Source: Pseudorhodobacter antarcticus (GTDB lineage Bacteria; Pseudomonadota; Alphaproteobacteria; Rhodobacterales; Rhodobacteraceae). Taken from it: 64,000 nucleotides of DNA. The notes below the pieces were generated by a model. That model was not told the DNA's origin. It searched no databases and saw only the letters and a program-made list of their open reading frames with translations. Made by a program: the position numbers and the translations under genes. Each line of letters begins with the position of its first letter. Positions within the stretch are counted from its first letter, which is position 1. Positions 55,538 to 64,000 of the stretch are shown here, piece by piece. Location: contig CAMAQR010000006.1 of assembly GCA_945860375.1 (NCBI GenBank), positions 1 through 64,000 of the forward strand, read 5' to 3'.

Positions 55538-56794
55538 TCAGATCACGCTTTTTTCAACAGGCGTGTGCCGGGTGGGCAAAGCAAAGCGCGCGACCAGTTC
55601 GACATGGGACGACCAGCGAAATTGATCGACCACTTGAACCCAGTCCAGAACATAGCCTGCAGCCACCAAGGCCCGGGCATCACGGGCAAACGTCACCGGA
55701 TTGCAAGACACCGACGCGATCACCGGCACGCGGGCCTGCGCCAAAGCCGCAACCTGCGCCTCGGCACCCGCGCGGGGCGGGTCAATGACAACGGCGTCGA
55801 TGCCTTTGAACTCATCGGGTTCCAGCGGACGGCGAAACAGATCGCGGGTTTCCACGGTCACTCGTTTCAGCCCTTCGGCGTTGCGCGCGCCTTTTTCCAG
55901 CGCGGCGGTCATTGCGGCGTCGCCCTCGACGGCGTGAACTTCCGACCGTTCGGCGAGCGGCAGCGCAAAGGTGCCGACGCCTGCAAACAGGTCGATGATC
56001 CTACGGGCAGGACCGATGGCCAGCGCGACCGAACGCAGCAGCGCCTGTTCGCCCTCGGGCGTGGCTTGCAGGAAAGCGCCGGGCGGCGGGGCGACCAAAG
56101 CGCGGCCAAAGCGTTGCATCGGCAGGGTGCGCAGGGCGACGGTGTCGCCGTTCCACGTCAGGCGCGCGATGCCAAAGGTTTCGGCAACGCGGGCGAGATC
56201 GAGTTGCAGGGCGGAATCCGCATCCTTGCCGCCCGTCACCACCACATCGGGGCCGGAAAGTGAGCGGGTGATGGTCAGGTTGACCTCGGCAGAGCGCGAG
56301 CCGCCCAGCTTGACCAAAGCCTCCAACGCCGGGAAGGTCGCGATCAGGTCAGGGTGCAGCAACTGGCAGTTCGGAACCGCCACCAGCATATCGGAGGCGC
56401 GGGCGTGAAAGCCCATCAGCGCGCCGGTCTTGGTGCGCCGCGCCGCGATGGTGGCGCGGCGACGGGATTTCGGCGGCGACGTCAGAATGGGCCGGAAGGT
56501 GGCGGTCAGCCCCTGCCCCGTCAGCGCCCCCTGCACGATGCCGGTTTTCCAATCGGCCACGAAGGCATCGGAGGCGTGTTGCATCATGCAGCCGCCGCAG
56601 GTCTTGGCATGGGCGCAGGGCGGACGCACGCGGTTCACCGACGGCGTCAGGATGCGGAAATCAGCGAGATGATCGCCTTGCAGATCGCCCTCAACCTCTT
56701 CGCCCGGCAGGATGCCCGGCACATAGATCGGACCATCCGGGCCACGCGCCACGCCGTCGCCCAGATGGCCCAGCCGTTCGATGATCACTTTCAC
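55538..56794 (-). CDS. Class I RNA methyltransferase, RlmD/TrmA family
   Basis: A 418-residue SAM-dependent uracil-5-methyltransferase of 23S rRNA or tRNA. An N-terminal TRAM-like domain (IIERLGHLGDGVARGPDG) is followed by the 4Fe-4S cysteines of CAHAKTCGGCMMQH and a later NCQLLHP, then SAM motif IIDLFAGVGTFALPLA, DAVVIDPPRAG and the catalytic VSCNPVTFARD. The start is GTG 56794, which overlaps the ABC transporter stop as GTGA. RlmD, RlmC and TrmA cannot be separated confidently from sequence alone. Confidence 0.9.
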   Translation of the reverse strand: MKVIIERLGHLGDGVARGPDGPIYVPGILPGEEVEGDLQGDHLADFRILTPSVNRVRPPCAHAKTCGGCMMQHASDAFVADWKTGIVQGALTGQGLTATFRPILTSPPKSRRRATIAARRTKTGALMGFHARASDMLVAVPNCQLLHPDLIATFPALEALVKLGGSRSAEVNLTITRSLSGPDVVVTGGKDADSALQLDLARVAETFGIARLTWNGDTVALRTLPMQRFGRALVAPPPGAFLQATPEGEQALLRSVALAIGPARRIIDLFAGVGTFALPLAERSEVHAVEGDAAMTAALEKGARNAEGLKRVTVETRDLFRRPLEPDEFKGIDAVVIDPPRAGAEAQVAALAQARVPVIASVSCNPVTFARDARALVAAGYVLDWVQVVDQFRWSSHVELVARFALPTRHTPVEKSVI

Positions 56795-58629
56795 TCTGCC
56801 GCTTCCTTTTCCTCGGTGCCGATGAAGCCGCCGGACTGGCGATTCCAATAGCGGGCGTACAAACCGTTCGCCACAAGCAATTCCGAGTGGCTGCCCTGTT
56901 CCACAATGCGGCCAGCGTCAAGCACAACGATTCGGTCCATCTCGGCAATCGTGGACAGGCGGTGCGCGATGGCCAGCACGGTTTTGCCCCGCATGACCTT
57001 GGTCAAGGCGTCCTGAATGCTGGCTTCCACCTCGGAATCCAGCGCAGATGTGGCCTCATCCAACACCAAAATCGGGGCGTCTTTCAGGAAGGCGCGGGCC
57101 AGTGCAATGCGTTGACGCTGCCCGCCGGACAGTTTCACGCCGCGCTCACCCAAATAGGCGTCATAGCCGGTGCGTCCCCCGAAATCCTTCAGACCAAGGA
57201 TGAATTCATGCGCTTCGGCTTGCCGCGCGGCGGCAATCATCTGGGCCTCGGTCGCCTCGGGGTTGCCATACATGATGTTGTCACGGGCCGATCGGTTGAA
57301 CATCGCGGTTTCCTGCGTGACCATGCCAATCTGACGGCGCAAGGATTCCTGAGTGACGGAACGGACGTCTTGGCCATCAATCAAAACCCGGCCCTTTTCG
57401 CTGTCATAGAGCCGCAAAAGCAAGAAAACCAGGGTGGTTTTGCCAGCACCCGAGGCCCCCACCAAACCAATCTTTTCGCCCGGCTGAATGGAAAGCGAAA
57501 CCTCGTCCAACCCCCCCTTCTTGCGGCCATAGGCAAAGGACACGCCTTCCATCTGCACCAAACCCTTGGCGGAAGCCAGGTCTTTGGCGTCGGGCGCATC
57601 GGCCAAAGTATATGGCGGGGTCAGGGTTTTGATGCCATCCTCCACCTCGCCCAGATTGCCGAAAATTCCCATCAGGCTGAACGAAACCCAACCCGTCATC
57701 TGCGCCAACCGGAAGGAAATCGCACCGGCAGCCGCGATGTCGCCCGAGGAGGCACCGCCCTGCGACCACAGCCAAACCGTGGCCCCGACCAGAAGCACCG
57801 GCAGCACGCCAGCAAGCGCCATCAGCGTCAGGCGGAACCAGCTGCTGATGATGCCGTATTCAATGGCTTTCTCACGGAACGCTTCCATCGCCTCAATCGC
57901 CACGCGGTCTTCATACTTGGCATGGGCGAATAATTTCACGGTTTTCATATTGGTGACCGTGTCGACGATCTGCCCCGTGACCATGGCCCGCGCCGCCGCC
58001 CGCGCCCCAGAAGCGCCCCGCACCTTGCGCAGAAACCCGCGGATGAACAGGATATAGGCGGCGATCCAGAGCACCAGAAGGCCGGAAATCCAGCCATCAA
58101 TCGTGATCAGCAGCGCCACCGATCCCGCCACCGATGCCAAAGCAAAGGTCACGGTTTCTATGCTGCCCGATGCCACATCCGTCGCGGCCCGCGCGACCTG
58201 CATCTGCTTTTGCGCAATCCGACCCGCGAAATCATTGTCAAAGAACGTCACCGCCTGACCCATGGTCCAGCGGTTGATCCGCGACAGGATCAGCGGGAAC
58301 AGGTTCGGCTCGACGATGATCGCCGTTGCATGGGTGTTGATGCCAAAGATCAGCGGTCGGGCCACAAGATAAAAGCCGATGAACACCACAACCAGCCAAA
58401 GATGATCGGTCAGCACGTTGGCCGGGTTGGCGGTATTGGCAGCGTCGATGACGTCCCCCAGAATGGTGGCCGAAATCGCCTCCAATGACCCGGCACAAGC
58501 AGACCAGAAAGCGGCCCAGATGATGCCCGGCCAGGCGCCTTGCAACGCCCAGCGGAAGAACTTCCACGTGGACGCGGGCGGGTTGGACTGGGCCGGGCGA
58601 AAAGGTTCGATGGTGGGGCCAAACCTCAT
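56791..58629 (-). CDS. ABC transporter half-protein (exporter type), second of a pair
   Basis: A 612-residue half-transporter: six-helix membrane domain (about 30-320) fused to an ATPase domain. The ATPase has Walker A GASGAGKTT, Q-loop GMVTQETAMF, signature LSGGQRQR and Walker B with LDEATSALDSE; all catalytic residues are present. The C-terminal tail YWNRQSGGFIGTEE closely echoes its partner. Substrate is unknown; similar pairs export lipids or peptides. It overlaps the partner gene by ATGA and the methyltransferase gene by GTGA. Confidence 0.93.
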   Translation of the reverse strand: MRFGPTIEPFRPAQSNPPASTWKFFRWALQGAWPGIIWAAFWSACAGSLEAISATILGDVIDAANTANPANVLTDHLWLVVVFIGFYLVARPLIFGINTHATAIIVEPNLFPLILSRINRWTMGQAVTFFDNDFAGRIAQKQMQVARAATDVASGSIETVTFALASVAGSVALLITIDGWISGLLVLWIAAYILFIRGFLRKVRGASGARAAARAMVTGQIVDTVTNMKTVKLFAHAKYEDRVAIEAMEAFREKAIEYGIISSWFRLTLMALAGVLPVLLVGATVWLWSQGGASSGDIAAAGAISFRLAQMTGWVSFSLMGIFGNLGEVEDGIKTLTPPYTLADAPDAKDLASAKGLVQMEGVSFAYGRKKGGLDEVSLSIQPGEKIGLVGASGAGKTTLVFLLLRLYDSEKGRVLIDGQDVRSVTQESLRRQIGMVTQETAMFNRSARDNIMYGNPEATEAQMIAAARQAEAHEFILGLKDFGGRTGYDAYLGERGVKLSGGQRQRIALARAFLKDAPILVLDEATSALDSEVEASIQDALTKVMRGKTVLAIAHRLSTIAEMDRIVVLDAGRIVEQGSHSELLVANGLYARYWNRQSGGFIGTEEKEAAE

Positions 58630-60467
58630 GCGTCTGCCTCAAGTCCAATGAAGCCGCCGGATTGGCGCGCCCAAAAGCGGGCGTAAAGACCGCCAGACTT
58701 CAGCAGTTCGGCATGCGTGCCCTGTTCGGCAATCCGGCCATCTTCCAGCACCACGATACGATCCATCGCGGCGATGGTGGACAGACGGTGCGCGATGGCA
58801 ATCACAGTCTTGCCCTGCATCACGCCGAACAGCGCCTCTTGAATCGCTGCCTCGGCCTCGGAATCCAGCGCGCTTGTCGCCTCGTCGAGGATCAAAATCG
58901 GCGCATCTTTCAAGATCACACGCGCCAAAGCCACGCGCTGACGCTGTCCGCCGGACAGTTTTACACCCCGTTCGCCCACTTGCGCGTCATAGCCTTGTCG
59001 GCCCTCCGGGTCTTGCAGGGTCAGGATGAACTCATGCGCCTCGGCCTGTTTGGCGGCAGCGATCATCTGCGCTTCTGTCGCGTCTGGGCGGCCGTACAGG
59101 ATATTCTCGCGGACCGAGCGGTGCATCAGGCTGCTGTCTTGCTGCACCATGCCGATGCGGGCGCGCAGACTGGCTTGCGTGACCCGCGCGATGTCTTGGC
59201 CATCGATCAGGATACGCCCGCTTTCGGTGTCGTAAAACCGCAGCATCAGCTTGACCAAAGTGGATTTTCCAGCGCCCGAACGGCCCACCACGCCAATCTT
59301 TTCGCCCGGATTGATGGTCAGCGACACGTCCTGCAAGCCGCCTGAGGCGCGCCCATAATGGTGCGAAATTCCATCAAGCTGGATGCGGCCTTGCTGAAAG
59401 TTCAGGTCCGGCGCGCCGGGTTGATCGACCAGAGTGATTGGCTGGGTGATCGTCTCCATCCCCTCCTGCAAGACACCAAGGTTTTGCACCAGATTGGTGG
59501 TCGCCCACATGATCCAATAGGTCATGTTGTTCAACCGCAACACCAACGTGACCGCCGCGGCAACCGTGCCAACCGAGGCAAGGCTGTGGAACCACAGCCA
59601 CATCGCCCAAGCGGTGACGGCCACGATCAGCAACCCATTCAGGCAGGTCAGAGCCACATCCATCTTGGTCACAACGCGCATTTCGGCAAAGAAGGTCTGA
59701 CGGGCGCGTTCAATCGCCTCGCGGCCATAAGCCTCTTCATGGTCATGATGGGCGAACAGTTTCACCGAATGGATGTTGGAATAGGCATCCACAACGCGAC
59801 CGGTCACGGCCGAGCGCGCTTCGGAACTGGCGGTTGCGGCTGGCCCGGCGCGGCGGATGGTCCAGCGCATCAAGGCGACATATCCCGCAAACCACAGCAC
59901 CAAGGGCAGCAGCAATCGTATGTCCGCGCCCGCCAGCATTATGGCTGCGCCGACCAGAGTGGTGGAGGCAAAGGCGACCGCGTCAAAGGTCTGAAACACC
60001 GCCTCACCTGCCGCCGGGGGGGCCTGCATGATGCGGTTGGCGATGCGGCCTGCGAAATCGGACTCGAACCAGCCAACCGGTTGGCGCAGCACATGCCGAT
60101 GCGCCCGCCAGCGCATCATGGTGCCAAAGTTCGGCAGGATGGTGTTGTGCAACAACGCCACTCCGGTGCCGCCGATCAGGGGCCGCAACACCAGAATCGC
60201 CAGCGCCACCAGAATGATCTCGGTGCCATGACTGGCCCAGACCTGCGCCGGCTCGCCCATCGTCAACAGATCGACCATGCGACCCACATACCAGATCAGC
60301 GTGACATCAAAGGCGGAGTTCGCCGTTGCCACAAGCGCCGTCACCGCGAAAACGCCCTTAAACGGACGAATATAGTCGCGCAAGAACGGCCACAACTGAC
60401 GGGGCGGCGTGTCGGTTTGGGTATAGGGGGCGTAGGGGTCAACAAGACCCTCGAAGAACTTGAGCAT
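58626..60467 (-). CDS. ABC transporter half-protein (exporter type), first of a pair
   Basis: A 613-residue paralogue of the next gene with the same layout: helices at about 35-330, Walker A GRSGAGKST, signature LSGGQRQR and LDEATSALDSE intact. Its tail FWARQSGGFIGLEADA resembles the partner tail, which suggests that the genes arose by tandem duplication and now form a heterodimer. It starts 45 nt after cca and shares the same direction, so it may belong to a longer operon. Confidence 0.93.
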   Translation of the reverse strand: MLKFFEGLVDPYAPYTQTDTPPRQLWPFLRDYIRPFKGVFAVTALVATANSAFDVTLIWYVGRMVDLLTMGEPAQVWASHGTEIILVALAILVLRPLIGGTGVALLHNTILPNFGTMMRWRAHRHVLRQPVGWFESDFAGRIANRIMQAPPAAGEAVFQTFDAVAFASTTLVGAAIMLAGADIRLLLPLVLWFAGYVALMRWTIRRAGPAATASSEARSAVTGRVVDAYSNIHSVKLFAHHDHEEAYGREAIERARQTFFAEMRVVTKMDVALTCLNGLLIVAVTAWAMWLWFHSLASVGTVAAAVTLVLRLNNMTYWIMWATTNLVQNLGVLQEGMETITQPITLVDQPGAPDLNFQQGRIQLDGISHHYGRASGGLQDVSLTINPGEKIGVVGRSGAGKSTLVKLMLRFYDTESGRILIDGQDIARVTQASLRARIGMVQQDSSLMHRSVRENILYGRPDATEAQMIAAAKQAEAHEFILTLQDPEGRQGYDAQVGERGVKLSGGQRQRVALARVILKDAPILILDEATSALDSEAEAAIQEALFGVMQGKTVIAIAHRLSTIAAMDRIVVLEDGRIAEQGTHAELLKSGGLYARFWARQSGGFIGLEADA

Positions 60468-60512
60468 GACAATCTCTCGCTTGACCCTTCGGATATAGCG
60501 CCGATCGATGCC

Positions 60513-61655
60513 TTAGACCAGAAGCTGCGCCTTGGTTAAGCTGAGGTCAGACGCCAACCAGCGCGCGGTCAGGTCGCGCAAGGCTTCGCCCAAAGCCGGT
60601 CCTTGCAAAGCGGGCATCAGATCGGCGGCGGAAATGGGCAAGTGCGCCAGCGCCCCGCGCGCGATATCGGCTTGCCAATTGGTCGGCAGCGATTGCTCCA
60701 AAAGTGCTGCGCGGCACAGGATGGTGTCTGTTGCGGTATCCATGTCGTAGGCCCAAGCCAAGGCGGCAGCGGTCTTGGCGGTTCCGGTTTCGTCTCTGAT
60801 CTGCTGAACAGTGACGCTTTCCATGCGTGACAGCCGAAGGTATTCGGCTGCGTCTTGGCCGCCGATAGCCGCCAGACGCCGCTGCCATCTGGGGGCCATT
60901 TCGGCCTCCAGATGCACCAAGGGGGCAAGGGCGCGAGGGTCTGCACCCGGAAGGATTGCGCCCAGCGCCCCAATTTGGACCATGGCTGCGACAGCAGGCG
61001 CAGGATCGCGGGCCGCCAACAGTTTGCGCATTTCCCAGCCAATACGTTCACGCGACAGACCGTCGATGTGGTCGATATGCGCAGCGCAGGCGGCCAGCCC
61101 GTCGGCGTCAATGCCCCCCTCGGGATCGCCATAAACCGCGTGAAATCGGAAAAACCGCAGCAGTCGCAAGTAATCTTCGCGAATTCGGGCGTCGGCATCG
61201 CCGACAAAACGGACGCGACGCGCCAAAAGGTCGGGCAAGCCGCCCAGCGGGTCGATCACTTCGCCACGCGCGTTGGCATATAGCGCGTTCATGGTGAAAT
61301 CGCGACGGGCGGCGTCTTGGGCGACATTTGTGGTAAAAGCGACGGTGGCATGACGGCCATCAGTTTGCACGTCGCGGCGAAACGTTGTGACCTCGTGCAC
61401 GACGCCATGGGCCAGAACCGTGATGGTGCCGTGATCCATACCCGTGGGGATCGCACGAAACCCTGCCTTCTCCGCTACGTCGGTGACGTTTTCTGGCGTG
61501 GCGTCGGTGGCGATATCAATGTCAGCGACGGGAACGTTCAGCAGCGCGTTGCGCACGCAGCCGCCGACAAAAAGGGCCTGATGCCCCGCATCCGTCAGTG
61601 CGCGGCAAAGGGCCTGGGTGCCGGAATGGTTGAGCCAGCCGCCAAAAACCCTCAT
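60513..61655 (-). CDS. cca: CCA tRNA nucleotidyltransferase (class II)
   Basis: A 380-residue enzyme that adds or repairs the 3' CCA of tRNAs. The head domain has ALFVGGCVRNALLN and the metal-binding DIDIATDATPE; FTMNALYANARGEVIDPLGG and RIREDYLRLLRFFRF follow. The rest is a helical body/tail without an HD phosphohydrolase domain. It could act on tRNAs lacking encoded CCA or in repair, as tRNA-Val here encodes CCA. It overlaps the upstream Nudix gene by ATGA. Confidence 0.92.
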   Translation of the reverse strand: MRVFGGWLNHSGTQALCRALTDAGHQALFVGGCVRNALLNVPVADIDIATDATPENVTDVAEKAGFRAIPTGMDHGTITVLAHGVVHEVTTFRRDVQTDGRHATVAFTTNVAQDAARRDFTMNALYANARGEVIDPLGGLPDLLARRVRFVGDADARIREDYLRLLRFFRFHAVYGDPEGGIDADGLAACAAHIDHIDGLSRERIGWEMRKLLAARDPAPAVAAMVQIGALGAILPGADPRALAPLVHLEAEMAPRWQRRLAAIGGQDAAEYLRLSRMESVTVQQIRDETGTAKTAAALAWAYDMDTATDTILCRAALLEQSLPTNWQADIARGALAHLPISAADLMPALQGPALGEALRDLTARWLASDLSLTKAQLLV

Positions 61656-62245
61656 GGCTGCATCCTTTCGGCAAGCCCCCGCAAGATGCGCGCCGTGGCC
61701 CCCCAGATGTAATAGGGGCCATATGGAACCGCATAAAAGCGCCGCGGTTGGTTTTGCCAGATGCGACCTTCGATCACATAATGTGCAGGATTGAGCACAT
61801 GTGACAGCGGCACGGTGAAGACCTCTTCCACCTCTCCTGCCTCTGGAATCGGGATGAAATCGGCTCTGACACGGCCCAAAATGGGCTGCATGCTGAAACC
61901 TGTTACAGTTTCGTGCGCAGGCAATCGCCCCAGAAGTTCGACGGCTGAAGGGGGAAGCCCGATTTCCTCCCGCGCCTCGCGCAGCGCTGTGGCTTCCAAC
62001 GTGCCATCGCCATCATCCACTTTTCCACCAGGAAAGGCGATTTGCCCCGGGTGGTGCTTCAGATGCGACGCGCGTTTGGTCAGGATAAGTTGCAACCCAT
62101 CGGGTCGCTGCCAAAGGGCCACCAAAACAGCGGCGGGACGCAACACGCGCCCCGGAGCCAATTTGATCGGGTTCAGATCAAAGTCAGATGATGCGCCAGC
62201 CGGGCGCTGCAGCGACCGGATCAGGCGCGCAATATCATCCGGCAT
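61652..62245 (-). CDS. Nudix hydrolase, CoA pyrophosphatase (NudL) type
   Basis: A 197-residue Nudix protein. Before the Nudix box it has the block LTKRASHLKHHPGQIAFPGG, characteristic of coenzyme A diphosphatases, followed by GKVDDGDGTLEATALREAR and EEIGLP. It would cleave CoA to 4'-phosphopantetheine and 3',5'-ADP. Later blocks LPAHETVTGFSMQPILG and YVIEGRIWQNQPRRFYAVP support the same subgroup. ATG 62245 is chosen; it lies inside the hslO 3' end (11-nt overlap). Confidence 0.9.
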   Translation of the reverse strand: MPDDIARLIRSLQRPAGASSDFDLNPIKLAPGRVLRPAAVLVALWQRPDGLQLILTKRASHLKHHPGQIAFPGGKVDDGDGTLEATALREAREEIGLPPSAVELLGRLPAHETVTGFSMQPILGRVRADFIPIPEAGEVEEVFTVPLSHVLNPAHYVIEGRIWQNQPRRFYAVPYGPYYIWGATARILRGLAERMQP

Positions 62246-63236
62246 CACCAAGCGCCTTTGTGCCCTCAAACCCCAATGTTTTGGGGTCAAACTCGTAATG
62301 CGCGCCGCAGAACTGACAATCTGCCGTCACAACACCTGCGGTGGTCGTCATTGAGCGGATATCTTTTTGCGAGTAGATCGACATCGCCTGTTCCACTTTT
62401 TCCGGCCCACAAGAGCAACCGAAATGCACCGCTTGCGCGTCAAACACGCGCGGGATTTCTTCATGGAACAACCGCACCAGCAGTTCGGTCGGGGTGACAG
62501 TGGGACCGATCAGTTCTAGTTCGTCGACGGTTTCCAAAAGGGCGTTGGCGCGCGTCCAATCCTCGGCCTCTTCTCCGCCAAGAATATCGGAATGCGTCAA
62601 CAAACCGCCCTCACCCGAACCAGACTCTGCGGCAACAGTGCCGCCAATGCTGGGCATATGTTGCAGCATCACGCCACCCGCCCGCCAATGCGCCAAGCCG
62701 CCCGGCAATTGGCTTTTGCCAAGGGACAGCGAGAACCGGGTCGGCAGCTGCTCAGACTGAGCAAAATACGTCTCTGCGCAGGCGGAAAGCGAACCGCCGG
62801 CGATGGGCGTAAAGCCTTGATAGGGCGTCATATCGGGGCCTTGATCAATCATAACGGCCATGTAGCCTTCGCCAATCTGGCTGAAAGGCGACGCGTCCAG
62901 ATCCAACCGATCGACGTCATAGCTGGCATAGGCGCGGACGCGAGCCGGGCCACCCTCTTCGGTGGGGGCATAATAATCGGTCGCGATCAGGCGAGCCGGT
63001 CCCTTGCCGCGAATCTGCAATGACAGTTTCCAACGCAGTTTCACCGACTGACCGATCAGTGCGGTCAACACGGCGGCCTCGGCCACCAGCGCCTCTATCA
63101 CCGGCGGGTAATTGTGTTGCTTCAACACCTGATCCAGAGCGCCATCAAGACGCGCCACCCGCCCGCGTATGGATGAGCGGTCAAGTTGAAAGGGCAGGAC
63201 GGTATCGTCCCAAGCGATGTGCGAACCAATGGACAT
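62235..63236 (-). CDS. hslO: Redox-regulated chaperone Hsp33
   Basis: A 333-residue cytoplasmic chaperone switched on by oxidation and unfolding. The C-terminal redox switch has the four zinc-binding cysteines as FGCSCGPEKVE (C-x-C) and TADCQFCGAHYEF (C-x-x-C). N-terminal blocks are DRSSIRGRVARLDGALDQVL and LQIRGKGPARLIATDYYA. ATG 63236 is preceded by AGGAAACCCC; upstream in-frame extensions have no family support. It is first in a leftward operon with the Nudix and cca genes. Hsp33 partners functionally with MsrPQ and ClpB in oxidative or heat stress. Confidence 0.95.
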   Translation of the reverse strand: MSIGSHIAWDDTVLPFQLDRSSIRGRVARLDGALDQVLKQHNYPPVIEALVAEAAVLTALIGQSVKLRWKLSLQIRGKGPARLIATDYYAPTEEGGPARVRAYASYDVDRLDLDASPFSQIGEGYMAVMIDQGPDMTPYQGFTPIAGGSLSACAETYFAQSEQLPTRFSLSLGKSQLPGGLAHWRAGGVMLQHMPSIGGTVAAESGSGEGGLLTHSDILGGEEAEDWTRANALLETVDELELIGPTVTPTELLVRLFHEEIPRVFDAQAVHFGCSCGPEKVEQAMSIYSQKDIRSMTTTAGVVTADCQFCGAHYEFDPKTLGFEGTKALGDAG

Positions 63237-63311
63237 GGGGTTTCCTAAACGTGCCAAGCTTGGCATACCGCGCCTATATAGGCAGGGCAACCGTATGACC
63301 AAGGGGCCACC

Positions 63312-63764
63312 ATGATCAAACGCTATGGAAGCAGTCCGAAACCGGGGCAAATCTATCGCCGCAGGCCGGGCGTCTATGCGGTTTTGCTGCTGGATGGGGC
63401 GCTGCTGACCACGCATCAGGCCGATCCGCTGCCAGAGTATCAACTGCCGGGCGGCGGTATTGATAAGGGTGAGCAACCGATTGCTGCGTTGCACCGCGAA
63501 GTGATGGAGGAAACCGGTTACCATATCGCAGGGGTGCGGCGGTTGGGGGCGTTCCGGCGATTCACCTTTATGCCGGAATACGACTTATGGGCAGAAAAGC
63601 TGTGCACGATTTACGTGGCGCGCCCGGTGCTGCGGATTGGGCCACCCACCGAAGCGGGACACACGGCGGTTTGGATGAACCCTGAAGCGGCTTTGACTTT
63701 GTTGGGAAATCCGGGTGATCGCGCGATGCTGGCGCGGGCCTTGGGTCAGGCCGAACCGCGATAG
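63312..63764 (+). CDS. Nudix hydrolase
   Basis: A 150-residue Nudix protein beginning MIKRYGSSPKPGQIYRRRPG. The Nudix box is QLPGGGIDKGEQPIAALHRE followed by VMEETGY. LCTIYVARPVLRIGPPTEAGH and WMNPEAALTLL are typical of a group often annotated as NUDIX hydrolase without known substrate in Rhodobacteraceae. It starts 75 nt from the divergent hslO gene and its 3' end overlaps the convergent phosphatase gene by 19 nt. Confidence 0.9.
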   Translation: MIKRYGSSPKPGQIYRRRPGVYAVLLLDGALLTTHQADPLPEYQLPGGGIDKGEQPIAALHREVMEETGYHIAGVRRLGAFRRFTFMPEYDLWAEKLCTIYVARPVLRIGPPTEAGHTAVWMNPEAALTLLGNPGDRAMLARALGQAEPR

Positions 63765-64000
63765 TCGAACAATATACCAGACACGTCATCCGGAAAATCT
63801 GCGCCGCCCGCGTGGTTGTGCAGATCCCAAACCAAGGCCTCCAGCAGATCGGCGCTGGGCAAGACGGCGCTTTGCAACAGCAGATCGCGCAGACCTTCTG
63901 TGCCAAGTTCTTCGCCATCCGGGCTTGGGCATTCGGTGACGCCATCAGACACCAGAAACAGCCGGTCGCCGGGCGAGAGACGCGCGGTGGTCTGGCTGTA
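63746..64000 (-). CDS. PP2C/SpoIIE-like serine phosphatase, C-terminal part (cut by window edge)
   Basis: Only the last 84 residues are in the window; the frame is open to base 64000. Visible parts are LSPGDRLFLVSDGVTE, a typical PP2C/RsbU metal-site block with the DG pair, ECPSPDGEELGTEGLRDLL, and a C-terminal DDVSGILFDYRG, which fits the DD[I/V] block near the end of SpoIIE-type phosphatases. It is probably a regulator in a stress or two-component pathway. The upstream domain composition cannot be seen. Confidence 0.75.
   Translation of the reverse strand, partial: YSQTTARLSPGDRLFLVSDGVTECPSPDGEELGTEGLRDLLLQSAVLPSADLLEALVWDLHNHAGGADFPDDVSGILFDYRGSA

Noticed and set aside
59358..60539. A 393-codon plus-strand frame opposite the ABC transporter gene
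   Set aside because: It is antisense to clear transmembrane and ATPase motifs and shows shadow composition.
63237..63524. A 96-residue N-terminal extension of Hsp33
   Set aside because: It overlaps the divergent Nudix gene and has no similarity to the family; ATG 63236 has a suitable upstream box.
10332..63764. Four Nudix hydrolase genes in one window as a possible functional cluster
   Set aside because: They lie in four unrelated operons (10332, 31262, 61652, 63312) with different subgroup signatures. Nudix genes are numerous in these genomes, so this is probably chance.
1..64000. CRISPR arrays, insertion sequences, integrases or prophage genes
   Set aside because: I looked for regularly spaced repeats, transposase or integrase motifs and terminal inverted repeats and found none. 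The only dispersed repeat is the short 3'-end element.

Overview
The window is a G+C-rich chromosomal segment of an alphaproteobacterium, almost certainly a member of the Rhodobacteraceae (Rhodobacter/Pseudorhodobacter/Gemmobacter-like). The strongest signs are a petABC (fbcFBC) cytochrome bc1 operon whose Rieske protein closely resembles the one I remember from Rhodobacter capsulatus, the gene order rimP-nusA-ylxR-infB, a C-minus ribosomal protein L36, and tight gene packing with many ATGA/TGATG stop-start overlaps. I see no insertion sequence, prophage, CRISPR array or integrase, so this is core chromosome with a few lineage-specific genes.

Layout. 1-240: promoter and leader of an rRNA operon that runs leftwards out of the window. 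448-1955: the periplasmic methionine-sulfoxide repair pair msrPQ. 2235-7832: a secreted fasciclin protein, clpB, and three poorly characterised genes. 7874-13265: cutC, a ROK sugar kinase, pyrF, a Nudix/NfeD/SPFH cluster and dinB. 13398-19795: an N-formylglutamate amidohydrolase-like gene, tRNA-Val(GAC) with rpmJ, a 1362-residue exported WG-repeat/beta-propeller/caspase protein, and a small gene coupled to a glutathione transferase. 20030-25951: petABC facing a TPP-riboswitch-controlled thiBPQ thiamine importer. 26173-31909: secA, a parvulin isomerase, argJ-mutT and a 46-residue orphan protein. 32067-37715: the rimP-nusA-ylxR-infB operon, with a promoter and an intrinsic terminator-like attenuator in its leader. 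37718-40889: an SbtA-like bicarbonate transporter with an SbtB-like PII partner, proline iminopeptidase and ubiG. 41067-47599: an aldo/keto reductase and tamAB. 47690-52770: yihY, marR, a nitrilase-family amidase, grxC, comF, a degenerate methyltransferase and hemH. 52815-55466: two tandem-duplicated tiny membrane proteins and an envelope cluster of two L,D-transpeptidases around a CAP-domain lipoprotein. 55538-63236: a probable six-gene leftward operon (hslO, CoA-type Nudix hydrolase, cca, two ABC half-transporters, rlmD-like methyltransferase). 63312-64000: a Nudix hydrolase and the 3' end of a PP2C/SpoIIE-like phosphatase gene.

How the parts work together. Most genes are housekeeping: translation (rrn leader, tRNA, rpmJ, rimP, infB, cca, rlmD), transcription (nusA), protein quality control and export (clpB, hslO, secA, ppiC, msrPQ, tamAB), respiration and cofactors (petABC, ubiG, hemH, thiBPQ) and envelope building.

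The least explained items are the caspase-like protein, the tandem 68/63-residue proteins, the SbtA/SbtB pair, a short structured repeat found in the same orientation just downstream of three genes, the rimP leader attenuator, and two consecutive perfect inverted repeats in the petABC leader.
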